Assembly: GCF_000755165.1 (NCBI RefSeq) | Contig: NC_025866.1 | Coordinates: 1,853,474 to 1,917,473 of the forward strand | Origin: Leishmania panamensis | Lineage: Eukaryota > Euglenozoa > Kinetoplastea > Trypanosomatida > Trypanosomatidae | Direction of reading: 5' to 3' | Length of the DNA: 64,000 bases | In this document: positions 40,079 to 49,496 of the stretch, in pieces | Position numbering within the stretch: the stretch's first letter is position 1 | How the letters are laid out: every line of letters begins with the position of its first letter | Translations under genes and position numbers: made by a program | The notes under the pieces: model-generated | Seen by the model: the letters and a program-made list of their open reading frames with translations, nothing else | What the model was told of the DNA's origin: nothing | The model's database searches: none

Positions 40079-41848
40079 ATGGCTGTTGTCGTGGTGCTGA
40101 TCGGGCAGTGCGGCAATCAGCTCGGTGACGAACTCTTCACGCAGCTGGCACTGTGCACCTCCTCCGGCGCATCATCCACAGCAGTCAAAACGTCGAGATC
40201 CGTCGCGAACACGTCGCCCTTCTTTGCGCAGGACGGCAAAGCGCGCTGCATCCTCGTCGACACAGAGCCGAAAGTCGTGCTTGGGGTGCAGCAGCGGCAC
40301 CCCGACTTCATTCGTGCGGAGAACGTGGTTTATGGCCAGTCTGGCCGTGGAAACAACTGGGGTCTTGGCTACTACGGGGTGAAGACGGAGCAGAGCAGGC
40401 GCGCCGAGCGCAATGCAGCCGTGCAGCGGGCTTTCCAAAATATTGGACGGGATCAACGCGAAGAGGACGACAATGTGCTGGGAAAGGCGCTACAGGCAAT
40501 TCACCGCGAGACGCGCCGCACGAGCAACGCCGAAGATGGAAGTGGCGACTTTGAGGCCATTATTGTTCTTCACAGTCTCGTTGGTGGGACGGGGAGCGGG
40601 CTCGCATCGAAGCTAACAACGCGCCTGCGTCTCTACTTCACAGAGCCGCCGTCAGGTCAGCACGTGGACGAAGTCTACGAGTCTAACATGATGCGCAACG
40701 ACGGCTTCGACGGCGGCGTCTATGGAGTGCAGCGGCGAGCGCGACACCTAGTGAACATCACCGTCGCCCCCCAGGCGCTCGGTGAAGTGGCGACGCAGGG
40801 GCTGAACGCCACGTTGACACTGCAGGTGCTGCAGCGACACGCAGATGCGGTCCTGCTCCTGCGCAACGACGACGCGATGGCACCTGGAGAGCCGAGCGGA
40901 AGCAGTGTGTGCTCAGCCGCGTCACTGCTGACGCGGTGCGTCACCTTCAAGGAGGCGAATGAGAGCCTCGTAGCGCTGCTTCTACCGGTGCTGGGCTACG
41001 GCCGGCACCCTGGCTGTATCACAGATCTTCTGATGCAATGCGTCCCTCCCACGTACCTGCAAACGACAGGCGGTAACAAGATACTGACGCTCCTTGCTGT
41101 ACCACAGCGCAGCTACGCCACCATGCGGCAGTGCGTCCATCGAGCGATGCTCTTCACTGTCAAGGGCGGCAGGGCCTTCATGCCCGGGTATGTGCCAACG
41201 GTCCCCATTGACGACATGCTGAGTCGAACGGCTCTCCAACTTTCCGGTGGCGGCAGTGGTACTGTTCGGTGTGGTAGCGATGGAAGCAACGAGCGAAACA
41301 CACGAAGGAGTGGAGATGACAGGGGCGCTCAGTACTGCCCCTCCAACCATAACGAGCGGCCCGGTGGTGCCGCGGCCGCAGCGTCCAGCCACGCGTCACG
41401 GCGGCGTCAGCGACCCATGCCATTCTCGGTATCCTCTCCGACCTCGCCACCGAGCTCGCGAATACGAAGCAGCGATGGGCATTTTGGAAACGCAGACAAC
41501 GCTGAGAGCGGTAGCGCTGCCGGGAGTCAAAATGAAGTCGAGGAGATCAACCGATGTGTGTACTACGAGTGCGTCAGGAAGATCCCACCAGAGCTGTACC
41601 AGCATTACCTACAGCTGCGTCGCGCGCCGGTGGCGAAGATGTTTGAGGCGCTCGATGGGGTGCTTGTGCTGAACCAGGCAGTGGAGCTTAACAGGCGCGT
41701 GCTACTCCCGCTTCTCCGGTCAGCTGCACTGAAGGTGGCGTCTGGGGCCTTCATGTCTTCCTACGAAGACGTTGGCGTGAAGTCTGAGCAAGTGAAGCAG
41801 GCGTATCGTGAAGTCGCCAAGGTGCTGGCAACAGCGGAGGAACTCTAG
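40079..41848 (+). CDS. Delta-tubulin
   Basis: A 589-residue tubulin-family protein. The N-terminus VVVLIGQCGNQLGDELF and GRGNNWGLGYYG are typical. The GTP-binding loop is VGGTGSG (G169-G174). The C-terminal part with PALLQSCVPP-like CVPPTYLQTTGG, HADAVLLLRNDD and FKEANESLVALLLP fits delta better than gamma or epsilon. Delta-tubulin is needed for triplet microtubules in basal bodies and centrioles, so it acts at the flagellar base. An insertion of about 100 low-complexity residues (about 388-486), rich in Ser, Gly, Arg and Asn, interrupts the C-terminal domain and explains the excess over the usual 450. The open frame starts at a TTG; the ATG at 40079 gives the normal tubulin start. Confidence 0.85.
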   Translation: MAVVVVLIGQCGNQLGDELFTQLALCTSSGASSTAVKTSRSVANTSPFFAQDGKARCILVDTEPKVVLGVQQRHPDFIRAENVVYGQSGRGNNWGLGYYGVKTEQSRRAERNAAVQRAFQNIGRDQREEDDNVLGKALQAIHRETRRTSNAEDGSGDFEAIIVLHSLVGGTGSGLASKLTTRLRLYFTEPPSGQHVDEVYESNMMRNDGFDGGVYGVQRRARHLVNITVAPQALGEVATQGLNATLTLQVLQRHADAVLLLRNDDAMAPGEPSGSSVCSAASLLTRCVTFKEANESLVALLLPVLGYGRHPGCITDLLMQCVPPTYLQTTGGNKILTLLAVPQRSYATMRQCVHRAMLFTVKGGRAFMPGYVPTVPIDDMLSRTALQLSGGGSGTVRCGSDGSNERNTRRSGDDRGAQYCPSNHNERPGGAAAAASSHASRRRQRPMPFSVSSPTSPPSSRIRSSDGHFGNADNAESGSAAGSQNEVEEINRCVYYECVRKIPPELYQHYLQLRRAPVAKMFEALDGVLVLNQAVELNRRVLLPLLRSAALKVASGAFMSSYEDVGVKSEQVKQAYREVAKVLATAEEL

Positions 41849-42621
41849 CGATGCTCATGAATTACACAGAGGAACACTGCGAGCGTCGTTCACGTTGCCT
41901 TTCCCCCTGTGCGTGCTTTAGTGATGCGCTATGTGATGTGCATGCGGCTCTCACTTCTGGATTCCCCGGCGGATCCCACTGGTGGTGTCGATGCCTTTGA
42001 CGGCGCCGTCCTCTTCGCTTTGCTTTGTTGTGTTCGATGGGTGCTGTGATGGCAGCCATCTTGTCTCGTGTACGGTCTCCGCCCTCTCCATTCCCCCCTG
42101 CAGAGCTGTGGTCTACGGGAAGTACGTGCGCGCCATCGCCTTTTTGGCGCCTTCCTTAATCACTTGCGCAATGCACGGATGGCACACACGCAGAAATGCA
42201 CGCGCCTAACTGGACGACTGCATTGGATCCAACGGCTCTCTATGAATTTGTGCAGGTCGGTTTTCGTCTTTGCCACTCAGCCACGAACCCCGGCATACCA
42301 TGACGTGATTGGTCAGTGCCACGTGCGCCTCTTCACAAGCCCCAGGTCTTCTACACGGCTGCCGGCTCTCCCCCTCCATCGCTTCTTCTCTTCGCCATTC
42401 ACTTATCTTCTCCTGACTCCTCGTAGGTGCCACATGAGCACAAAGAGAGAGAGTGAGGGAAGTTACGCCGAAAGCGGATTTTATTATCACCTGTGGCGTG
42501 TGCAGAAGCCACCCTTTTCTAGCAAGAGCGGTGGACCAGTCCGCGAGCTCACTCCAGCACAGCTGCACACACACGTAAACGTGAACAAATCACATTCTCC
42601 GGAGCAAACGCCTCTACAGCG
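41849..42621. other. Intergenic/UTR sequence
   Basis: No gene is recognised. CT-rich sequence at about 42340-42425 probably provides the splice region for the PPR gene. Confidence 0.6.
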
Positions 42622-44280
42622 ATGCAGCGATGGTCGTGCAGACGGTGTGACTGCGTGACAAGAGTAGGCTCGCGCACTTTTGTGCCTGTACGCCGTCGTA
42701 CTCCAAGCGCACTCATCTCCTCCTTCTCCCACGCATCCTCCTGTGCAGCACCACCGTCTACAGTGGCGCATCAACGCTCCCGTATTGTCATTCCACCGGT
42801 GGAGAGGCTGACGACACCGCAGAGTCCGCGGCTGTCGAGCTGCTACGTCAATGCGCAGACTTTGAATGACGGTAGCGCGCTGCAGGCGGATGCACAGGAA
42901 CCTGGTCATTTTCGATTTGCCATCAAGAACAGCGAGAGAGGACTACTCGACCACGGCGTCACCCCCGACTCGATCTGCTTCATTGCCGAGGCTGAAGAAG
43001 AGTACCGCGCAAGCTCGGCCTACCTACATAACCGACCCGGTGGTGCCGGCTTGCCTGAGTCAGAAACGCACGTGGATAAAGTGACAGGGCAGAAGGTCAC
43101 CACGACCCGGATTGCGGCGCCATTCGGGGAGACCTACGTGCCCTCCAACCAAGAGCGGTTTGTGGAGCAGCAGCGCGTAGGCGAGCTGAGCCGGCAGCGT
43201 AGCCTCGTCAACAAGCCATTCATGCTCGACGAACACGCACAGCTGAACCTGCGAAAGGAGCGTCAGTTGTGTGAGCTACTAGCCTCGCCTATGCCCCAGT
43301 TAGCGAAAGCAGACGAAGTGGCACACTTCCTGCTTAATGGCGTCTATGCGCAGAATCTGGCTCTGCAGCCAAGAACGTGTGAGTCGGTGATGCTGCTCTA
43401 CTCGCACGCAAGCTTTCTCCGTCGACTGGCTGGGCCAACAAAACAGCAGCCTAGTCGCACACACGACATAGCTCAGCTGGCGTCTCGGTCAAGCGGGGCG
43501 GACACCGCCGCGGTGCCACTAACCCCGCAGGATGTCCCATTCTTAGATGACATGCGACGCTTGTACACTCACCAAAAGCGTTGCTTTATCAGCCCAACCC
43601 CCCTTTCACTGGAGCATCTCATGATGGCTCTCAGCATCGTTACAGCACCGAGCACAACGGCCTTCCATTTCGCTAACCGACTTCTCCTCGATGCGGACAA
43701 GTTCGTTCTGCTGCCGACGCGAACGACGTACACGGCGTACTTCACTGTGTGCCACGTGAACAACGCGATGCAGTTTGCCATGGCGCGTTACACTGACGCC
43801 GTGCAAGCGCTGCAGCTTCCCGTCGACGCGCCAATGCTAACAGCGCTGCTCAAGGGCTTGAACGAGAGCGGCTACGTGGAGGAGGCGGTGGCGCTTCTGT
43901 CGCGAGTTCAGCACGTAGCGGTGTCCACACCACTCCTGAACGCGTCACTGGAGACGCTGCTGCTCTCGGAACAGCCGCTCTCGTGTTTCTCCCTCTACGA
44001 CGCCATGCAGGGGTCCTCCGTGAAGTCAAGCGCAGAGACGTATACACTGCTGCTTCTCGCGTGTGAGAAGTCGCAGCAGTGGAGCCGCGTGACGGCGATC
44101 CTCGCTGAGATGCAGCGCCGCCGTGTGCGCGGCAATGAACAGACGCTAAACCTGCTGCTCAAGGGCCTGCTGCAGGAGCGACTGCACAGCTTTGCTGCCC
44201 AACTGTACCACACGATGCTGACAAAGAAGGTGCCCTTGTGGCCCGCACTGGAGTCTGGTGTGCGGCCGCTGCTGCGGTGA
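42622..44280 (+). CDS. Mitochondrial pentatricopeptide-repeat (PPR) protein
   Basis: A 552-residue protein. The Arg/Ser-rich N-terminus (MQRWSCRRCD onward) looks like a mitochondrial targeting sequence. The C-terminal third (about 366-550) has repeated helix pairs of PPR type, for example DAPMLTALLKGLNESGYVEE, then AETYTLLLLACEKSQQWSRV and NEQTLNLLLKGLLQERLH, each about 35 residues apart. PPR proteins bind single-stranded RNA, and in trypanosomatids many serve mitochondrial ribosomes, RNA stability or polyadenylation. The partner RNA or complex cannot be read from sequence. The first ATG of the frame is used. Confidence 0.8.
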   Translation: MQRWSCRRCDCVTRVGSRTFVPVRRRTPSALISSFSHASSCAAPPSTVAHQRSRIVIPPVERLTTPQSPRLSSCYVNAQTLNDGSALQADAQEPGHFRFAIKNSERGLLDHGVTPDSICFIAEAEEEYRASSAYLHNRPGGAGLPESETHVDKVTGQKVTTTRIAAPFGETYVPSNQERFVEQQRVGELSRQRSLVNKPFMLDEHAQLNLRKERQLCELLASPMPQLAKADEVAHFLLNGVYAQNLALQPRTCESVMLLYSHASFLRRLAGPTKQQPSRTHDIAQLASRSSGADTAAVPLTPQDVPFLDDMRRLYTHQKRCFISPTPLSLEHLMMALSIVTAPSTTAFHFANRLLLDADKFVLLPTRTTYTAYFTVCHVNNAMQFAMARYTDAVQALQLPVDAPMLTALLKGLNESGYVEEAVALLSRVQHVAVSTPLLNASLETLLLSEQPLSCFSLYDAMQGSSVKSSAETYTLLLLACEKSQQWSRVTAILAEMQRRRVRGNEQTLNLLLKGLLQERLHSFAAQLYHTMLTKKVPLWPALESGVRPLLR

Positions 44281-44987
44281 GCTTGAACGGTGCGAGCAGT
44301 GCCTGCATCTGTGAGGTGGATCAGGGTGGGTCTCCCATCTCGGCTGCTCTCTCCCGCTTTCCCTACCTTACGTTACCCCTGTTTCTCTTTTCCCCGTAAG
44401 CACACGTACTTTGCATTGACACATCCAAAAAAAGCTGCAACAAACTGAGTGCGCTGCGCCCCAGCGCTTCTCGCAGGTGTGCGTGTGTGTTGTGGGCGTT
44501 AGAGTGTTTTTCAGTCTTTGGCGAACTTGACGAGGCCTCCCTTTCCGCCGTTCTATGTGCTTGACGCAGAGCCGACTGCACAAGAGCGGGTGAGGAGCAG
44601 GGGGGAGGGCGTCACAAGCTCCCGTTCCCTACCGCTCTCACGTCTTGAATTCGGCAGGCGTGCACGGGTACTCCCGTTGTACTCTCTCGGTGAGTATGTG
44701 CGTCCATGTGCCTGTGCGCGCTCTTGTGTATGTGTCTCGGTGGCTCGTACTTCGTTCCATCTTCCTCTGCTCTCCTCCACCTCCACTGTTACACAATACA
44801 CCTACACACCATCGCCCATGTATACGCACCTCTGCCTGTGCTTGTGTCGGTGTGCGTGTGTGTGCCCATCTGCACTGCAGTGAAACATACGCGATCATCG
44901 CTCCATCGACGACGCGTTTTCTTCACTGCCTGCGCACGAGTCCGAAATCGTCAGCATACGTGCAAAGCAAAGCAAAGGAGGTGAGCG
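44281..44987. other. Intergenic/UTR sequence
   Basis: No gene is recognised. The stretch holds the 3' UTR of the PPR gene and the 5' region of RPB12, including the acceptor listed separately. Confidence 0.65.
44754..44880 (+). promoter_or_regulatory. Candidate spliced-leader acceptor for RPB12
   Basis: A pyrimidine tract (about 44757-44795, with TTCCATCTTCCTCTGCTCTC) is followed by an AG-free stretch until CTGCAG at 44875-44880. The distance from tract to AG is long but no earlier AG occurs. The 5' UTR would be about 107 bases. Confidence 0.5.
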
Positions 44988-45275
44988 ATGTCTGCGCCGC
45001 TAACCAAAAAGGAGGTAAAGCAAGAGGAACGCAAGTACAGCGACACTGCCGCTACGCAGGAGTCGAAGCACGACATCTTCGCCACCCAGGACACTTTCGG
45101 CGACCTCGCGCAGGACGAGAAGGAAGGCACCTTGTATGTGTGTGGTAACTGTACGGCGCAGCTCTACTTCAAGCCAGACTCGCGCCTCCTGTGTCCCATC
45201 TGCTCGCACATCACCGGTGTCTCGACTGTCTTCTACAAGATCCGTACCGAGCCTACTATGTACGATACAATCTGA
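44988..45275 (+). CDS. RNA polymerase shared subunit Rpb12 (ABC10-alpha type)
   Basis: A 95-residue protein. The zinc ribbon is YVCGNC (C53, C56) followed 12 residues later by CPIC (C69, C72), then a short tail with FYKIRTEPTMYDTI. Rpb12 is shared by RNA polymerases I, II and III; its C-terminal half has the same CxxC-CxxC plan with a conserved Lys/Arg-rich tail. The N-terminus is charged and longer than in yeast. The ATG at 44988 lies 107 bases after the candidate acceptor. Confidence 0.75.
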   Translation: MSAPLTKKEVKQEERKYSDTAATQESKHDIFATQDTFGDLAQDEKEGTLYVCGNCTAQLYFKPDSRLLCPICSHITGVSTVFYKIRTEPTMYDTI

Positions 45276-45992
45276 GGCAGTGTGGCAGATGGCGAGGGGG
45301 TAGAAGTGTCGCTCTTGCAATGAAAGGTCAGGGAGGCGATGCGGCAGACACAAAACGTTGGTCGCGGCGTTGCTAATGCGCGAACTCCCTCACCGGCCTC
45401 ATCGCGCATGTGTGTGTTTTTTTTTGGCTGTTTGTCGCGCCGTTTCGATAAAATGTTAGACCTCCTGACGTAGTGGACTTGCTCCCCCGCCTCTCTCACA
45501 CTCTTACCTACGTGACCCATCTGCTCCCCCTCCCCCCAGACACACCTCCGCAAACAAGTCCCAAAATGGGCGCTGACGATTCAAAAAGCTGCCGAAGGGA
45601 GGGGGAGATGGAAATGTGGGTGACGTGGCCTCTATCGCCACTTGACTTGGTAATTACGCATACCTCTTTCCCTCTCTTGCTGATGACCCTCTTATCCTTA
45701 AGTTTTAGCTCTCTATTTGTGCGCGTGGGTGGGAGAGTCTTGTCAGGGATGTCGGTGGCGGCAAAGTACTACTCATCTCCAACTCACCCCTCCCCCTTCC
45801 CACCACTGCATGCCTTTACGCCTTTCCCATCCTCTCATGTCTCTCTCTCTCTCTTTCTCTTACCGGTGGCTTCCCCATTGACTTTCAGCTTTTCGCGTGA
45901 CGAGCGCTGACTGGAGTGTTATTTCCTCCTCCGTTGGCACACAACCCCGCATAGGAACCGAACCCCCCTTCCCCTCATCCCTTTCAAGAGGT
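45276..45992. other. Intergenic/UTR sequence
   Basis: No gene is recognised. The last 150 bases are strongly CT-rich and end in the acceptor for the next small gene. Confidence 0.65.
45780..45888 (+). promoter_or_regulatory. Candidate spliced-leader acceptor for the small zinc-ribbon gene
   Basis: A long AG-free pyrimidine region, including TCTCTCTCTCTCTCTTTCTC around 45840-45860, ends in GACTTTCAG (AG 45887-45888), 104 bases before the ATG at 45993. This supports a real transcript here. Confidence 0.6.
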
Positions 45993-46229
45993 ATGAGCGC
46001 GTTTCCCACGCCTACCCCGTCGACCGTTGGTCGCGCCGGAGCGAAGGAGGATGGCGCGGCGGCCGTAGCGCCGCAGTGCGTGTGTGCCACCTGTATGATG
46101 CGGGTGCCGATGCCTCGCTCTTCGTCCGTTTTCACATCGTTTCAGTGCCCCCAGTGCCGCATGAATGGCATGGATGCAAAGCTCGTCTACACAAGCCGCG
46201 CGTACCCGACGGAACACTCCACTCGATGA
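45993..46229 (+). CDS. Small zinc-ribbon protein
   Basis: A 78-residue protein with two cysteine pairs, CATC (C31, C34) and CPQC (C52, C55), separated by 17 residues, in the pattern of a zinc ribbon. A third cysteine (C29) precedes the first pair. The N-terminal 27 residues are low-complexity; the C-terminus RMNGMDAKLVYTSRAYPTEH follows the ribbon directly. The family is not recognised. It sits next to RPB12, another zinc-ribbon protein, but sequence outside the cysteines does not show that they are duplicates. A strong splice acceptor precedes it. The open frame continues upstream only to a GTG; the ATG at 45993 is the first. Confidence 0.6.
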   Translation: MSAFPTPTPSTVGRAGAKEDGAAAVAPQCVCATCMMRVPMPRSSSVFTSFQCPQCRMNGMDAKLVYTSRAYPTEHSTR

Positions 46230-46869
46230 CGCGCTTGCTAGCAAGCTGAGCGTAGAAAACAGGTGACGCTTTCCCTCTGGCCCCTCCCTCCTCCCCATGT
46301 TACTGGCCTGCGTCACCATCAGACCCAATTGATGGATTTCGACATGAATGAGCGCTATAAACTGGAGCGCCAACAGAAGGAGCAACAGCTTTGTCTTGAT
46401 GGTCAGGTAGCCCGTCGACTGCGCTCTCTCCTCTCCTCAACTATGCCTGTTTGTTCGCTCCCACGTACCTTGCCAAGGAGTAGACTGTCGATGGTCTCGC
46501 TATGCACATCTTCCTCGTAGTGGTTGCCACAGCGTCAGCACTAACTCGCCCATTTATTTCCCCGGGGGTGTTTGCGAGTCAACGCCCATTGAGAGACGTC
46601 GCTCAGCGGTGCTTCCCATCCCCGCACGCCTTACGATCTGCACTAAAGCACGTCGCTACTATCTTTGCACGTAAGAGTCACTCTCCTTCGTTTTTCCTCT
46701 GTTCCTCCCACCCCTGCGTTCTCACTATCGCTGATCCTCTCTCTCGCCTTTTGTTTCTACGCTGCTGTAACGCAGTACAGTCCTGCCACTTGCAGAGACG
46801 AAGACGCATGTGCAACTTCTTTCGCTCTCCTTAGTTTTCGCTTTAGACCGCCCACCTGCTCGCCTGAAG

Positions 46870-46957
46870 TTCCCCCCCCCCCCCCCCCCCCGACACGTTC
46901 TCGTTCGCTTTTTTGGTCTGCGTCCTCTGTGGACTCGTCGTTTCTGTTTCCCTGCAG
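46870..46957 (+). promoter_or_regulatory. Candidate spliced-leader acceptor with poly-C tract
   Basis: The AG-free region begins with the 20-base C run (46872-46891), continues CGTTCGCTTTTTTGGTCTGC and ends TTTCCCTGCAG (AG 46956-46957). The 5' UTR to the ATG at 46973 would be only 15 bases. Confidence 0.55.
46872..46891. repeat. Homopolymer of 20 C
   Basis: A run of twenty consecutive C lies in the splice region ahead of the CinA/nucleotidyltransferase gene. Such runs are prone to length errors in sequencing. Confidence 0.9.
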
Positions 46958-46972
46958 CGGACTACCGTCAGT

Positions 46973-48646
46973 ATGTCGATTGACCTCCTTGTGGAGGCGA
47001 TCCATGCCTCGCCCATTCGTCTGTCACTGTGCATCTGTGGTGCAGGGGCCGGCGTCATTCGACGCCTCACTCGCGTGCCCGAGTGCAGCCGCACCCTGAT
47101 CGAAGCTAACGTGCTCTATCATCGCTGCTCTACGCAGGCAGCATTAGATGGCCTGCCACGGCATATCGTCAGTGCTGATGCGGCTCGGCGACTGGCACAG
47201 CACGCTTTTCACAAGTCCCGTGATATCGCCTTTGCCGAAGCGCGTGAGCAGCTACAGCAGCTTCCACAGCTCACGTCCACGCTACCTAGGCCCCCGCAGG
47301 ATCTGCTCTTCGGCGTTGGCGCTACATCTGCGATCAAGACGAGCCGCTCACGGCACAGCAGGGACGAGGCGCATGTGTGTATTTGGGGCGGCGCGGTCAA
47401 CCTACTGGAGGACGTTTCCGATCAAAGTGGCGGCAGTCCTGCCATGCTCGGCGAGGTCCGCCACTATTACATGGAGATGCCGGACTGGCTGAGCAGGGCA
47501 GAGCAGGATGAGCAAGTGGAGCTGATGGTCCTCCATGCGATTGCGCGCATAGCGGAGTCGTGTATCCCTGCCGACACGGAGGTGGTGAGCAAGGGCACCC
47601 ACACAGATGGTCAGCGCAGCTACCCACGCGCCGTGTTTCAAGCCCTGCTGCCCAGCGCTGGAGAAAACACCGCCGCTTGTGGCGAAGGCGTGAGCGTGTC
47701 GCGCTCATCACCTGGGCTTCCCATCGTCACGGGCTCTGTGCGGCTGTGCTCGATGCCGTCCGAATCCGCTCCGGAGTCGGTGTGCTTGAATCCATCCGGT
47801 GAGGTGCGACTTGCGCTGCAGAACGTCCTAAGCGCTGGCACCTCTGCCACTGCGCCCGACGGCAGTGTGCAAGACGTGTGCGCGTTGTGGAACATACATG
47901 GTGAATTGCGCTGCAGCGGTATTCCACCGTACCCAGAAGATGCTCGCAACGTCGCGGCGGCGGTGATAGACCACCAACAAGAGAGTGGGTACGATCGAAG
48001 CGCTGTCCCAGCCGGGTCCCGTAAGGTGATCCGTCTTCTCTACCCTGGATCGTTTAACCCGCTTCACTACGGACACACGGAGCTTGTACTGGCAGCCACG
48101 CGTGTACTGCTTCAACAAGAGCAGCAGAACGTGGAGCAGATGGCACTGCCGGCGCTGATCGAAGTGACGTATGAGATCGCAGTGAAGGCGGTTGATAAGG
48201 GCGTTATCGAGGTGGATGACCTGGTGCAGCGTGTGCGCCAGTTTTTGCACCGCGGCGAGCGGGTTGCCGTGACAACCGCGACCCTCTTCGTGGCCAAGGC
48301 GAGACTGTTCCCAGGCCACGGATTCCTCATCGGCATCGACACCGCCGTGCGCGTCCTGGATCCAAAGCACTACAGCAGGAACGAGGACGCAGCGGAGGCT
48401 GAGGCCGCAATGGTGGAGGCGCTGACCCGCGACATTGCGAGCAGGGGGTGCTACTTTGTGGTGGGTGGGCGCAAGATGAGCGATGCTATGGGCTGGCAGG
48501 AACTATCGCTGCTAAGAATCCCGGAGAGCGTACGACACTTGTTTGTCGGCATCCCAGCCACGGAGTTTCGCGTCGATGTGAGCTCAACGGAGCTGCGTGC
48601 CCAACGCAACAGGCGTGGTGCAGAAAGACGCACACTCGGGAACTAA
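46973..48646 (+). CDS. CinA-like domain fused to a nucleotidyltransferase (NMNAT-like) domain
   Basis: A 557-residue two-domain protein. The N-terminal half (about 1-190) has CICGAGAGVIRRLTRVPECS and LIEANVLYHRCS, resembling the CinA C-terminal domain, which in bacteria deamidates NMN. The C-terminal half (from about 350) has LLYPGSFNPLHYGHTEL with the HxGH motif (H365, H368), LIGIDTAVRVLDPKHY, and VSSTELR (S537, S538, T539, R542). Both motifs are typical of the nucleotidylyltransferase superfamily that includes nicotinamide-mononucleotide adenylyltransferase. The middle is low-complexity. From memory, plants and fungi have a similar fusion of unknown function. A role in pyridine-nucleotide metabolism is plausible but unproven. 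The open frame starts at a TTG; the ATG at 46973 follows the acceptor. Confidence 0.75.
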   Translation: MSIDLLVEAIHASPIRLSLCICGAGAGVIRRLTRVPECSRTLIEANVLYHRCSTQAALDGLPRHIVSADAARRLAQHAFHKSRDIAFAEAREQLQQLPQLTSTLPRPPQDLLFGVGATSAIKTSRSRHSRDEAHVCIWGGAVNLLEDVSDQSGGSPAMLGEVRHYYMEMPDWLSRAEQDEQVELMVLHAIARIAESCIPADTEVVSKGTHTDGQRSYPRAVFQALLPSAGENTAACGEGVSVSRSSPGLPIVTGSVRLCSMPSESAPESVCLNPSGEVRLALQNVLSAGTSATAPDGSVQDVCALWNIHGELRCSGIPPYPEDARNVAAAVIDHQQESGYDRSAVPAGSRKVIRLLYPGSFNPLHYGHTELVLAATRVLLQQEQQNVEQMALPALIEVTYEIAVKAVDKGVIEVDDLVQRVRQFLHRGERVAVTTATLFVAKARLFPGHGFLIGIDTAVRVLDPKHYSRNEDAAEAEAAMVEALTRDIASRGCYFVVGGRKMSDAMGWQELSLLRIPESVRHLFVGIPATEFRVDVSSTELRAQRNRRGAERRTLGN

Positions 48647-49496
48647 TCTCAGCAGCGGCTGCGTGGCACAGTGCGTCGCTTAACTGGAGCTGCTCTCCCC
48701 TTCTTCCTCTCCCCCTGTATGTGTGTGCATTCAGTAGCATCTTTGGTAGCCGCATAAGGCCAATTTACACCCATCCTTGCTATTCCCCAGCATCCCTTTG
48801 TCAGTGTGAGGGCTACAACTGCGTCATCAATGTTCTGATTTGTTGTTGTTGTTGTTTGGCTGGCGGGGGCGGGCGGAGTTCTGTTTTACTCTGCCCTCCC
48901 TATCCCCCGCGCGCGTGTACTCCTGCTCTCTCCCACTCTTTGTCTCTTCGCCTCTCCCTTGCTCGTGCGCTGGCCTCTCGGTGTGTTGCGCCTCTCCCCT
49001 CCTCTCTCTGCCCTTACTCCCCGAATCGTGGAGTGGTGCCGTATGTGTGCCTGCGAGGCTGACGGGGTCGCACGAAGTGTACACATGCAGAGAGAAAAAG
49101 AGGCGAAGCATATATGGCATGGCAAAAGTCATTTTCGGAGCCGCAACGGTGGAGGTCTACGCGCCCACAGAAACGTGCAGACCATCGCTTTGATCGATGT
49201 ACTCTGCATCCAGTGGGACTTCCCCATTCAAACAGCGTATCGCATCATACGCCCGGGAGTCTGTGCTCATGTTGGTGAGTAATTTAAGCATACGAGCCCA
49301 CCGGCAAGGGTGGGACGAGAGAGTTGTGTGCCGCTCCAGGCGTCACTTCTACCGCCCCCCCCCCTCCCCTTTGTTGTCCCTCTTTCCATGCCCTGTTTCC
49401 TGACGTGCGCACATGTGCCTCTCCTTTCCCTCGCTTAATCTGTTCCCCATTCACTCTCCCTTCTCACACATTCCTCAACGCTTTCAAGACTCGCTC
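48647..49496. other. Intergenic/UTR sequence
   Basis: No gene is recognised before 49497. A GTT repeat near 48840-48855 and long CT-rich tracts are present. A short frame ending near 49192 shows nothing familiar. Confidence 0.55.
49344..49488 (+). promoter_or_regulatory. Candidate spliced-leader acceptor for the 86-residue frame
   Basis: About 145 bases are pyrimidine-rich and AG-free, from CGTCACTTCTACCGCCCCCC to the AG at 49487-49488 (CTTTCAAG). This is one of the strongest acceptor-like regions in the window. The next ATG, at 49497, opens the 86-codon frame. Confidence 0.5.

Larger units (their letters stand above)
46230..46972. other. Intergenic/UTR sequence with a long poly-C run
   Basis: No gene is recognised. 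A run of 20 C at 46872-46891 precedes the splice acceptor of the next gene. Confidence 0.65.
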
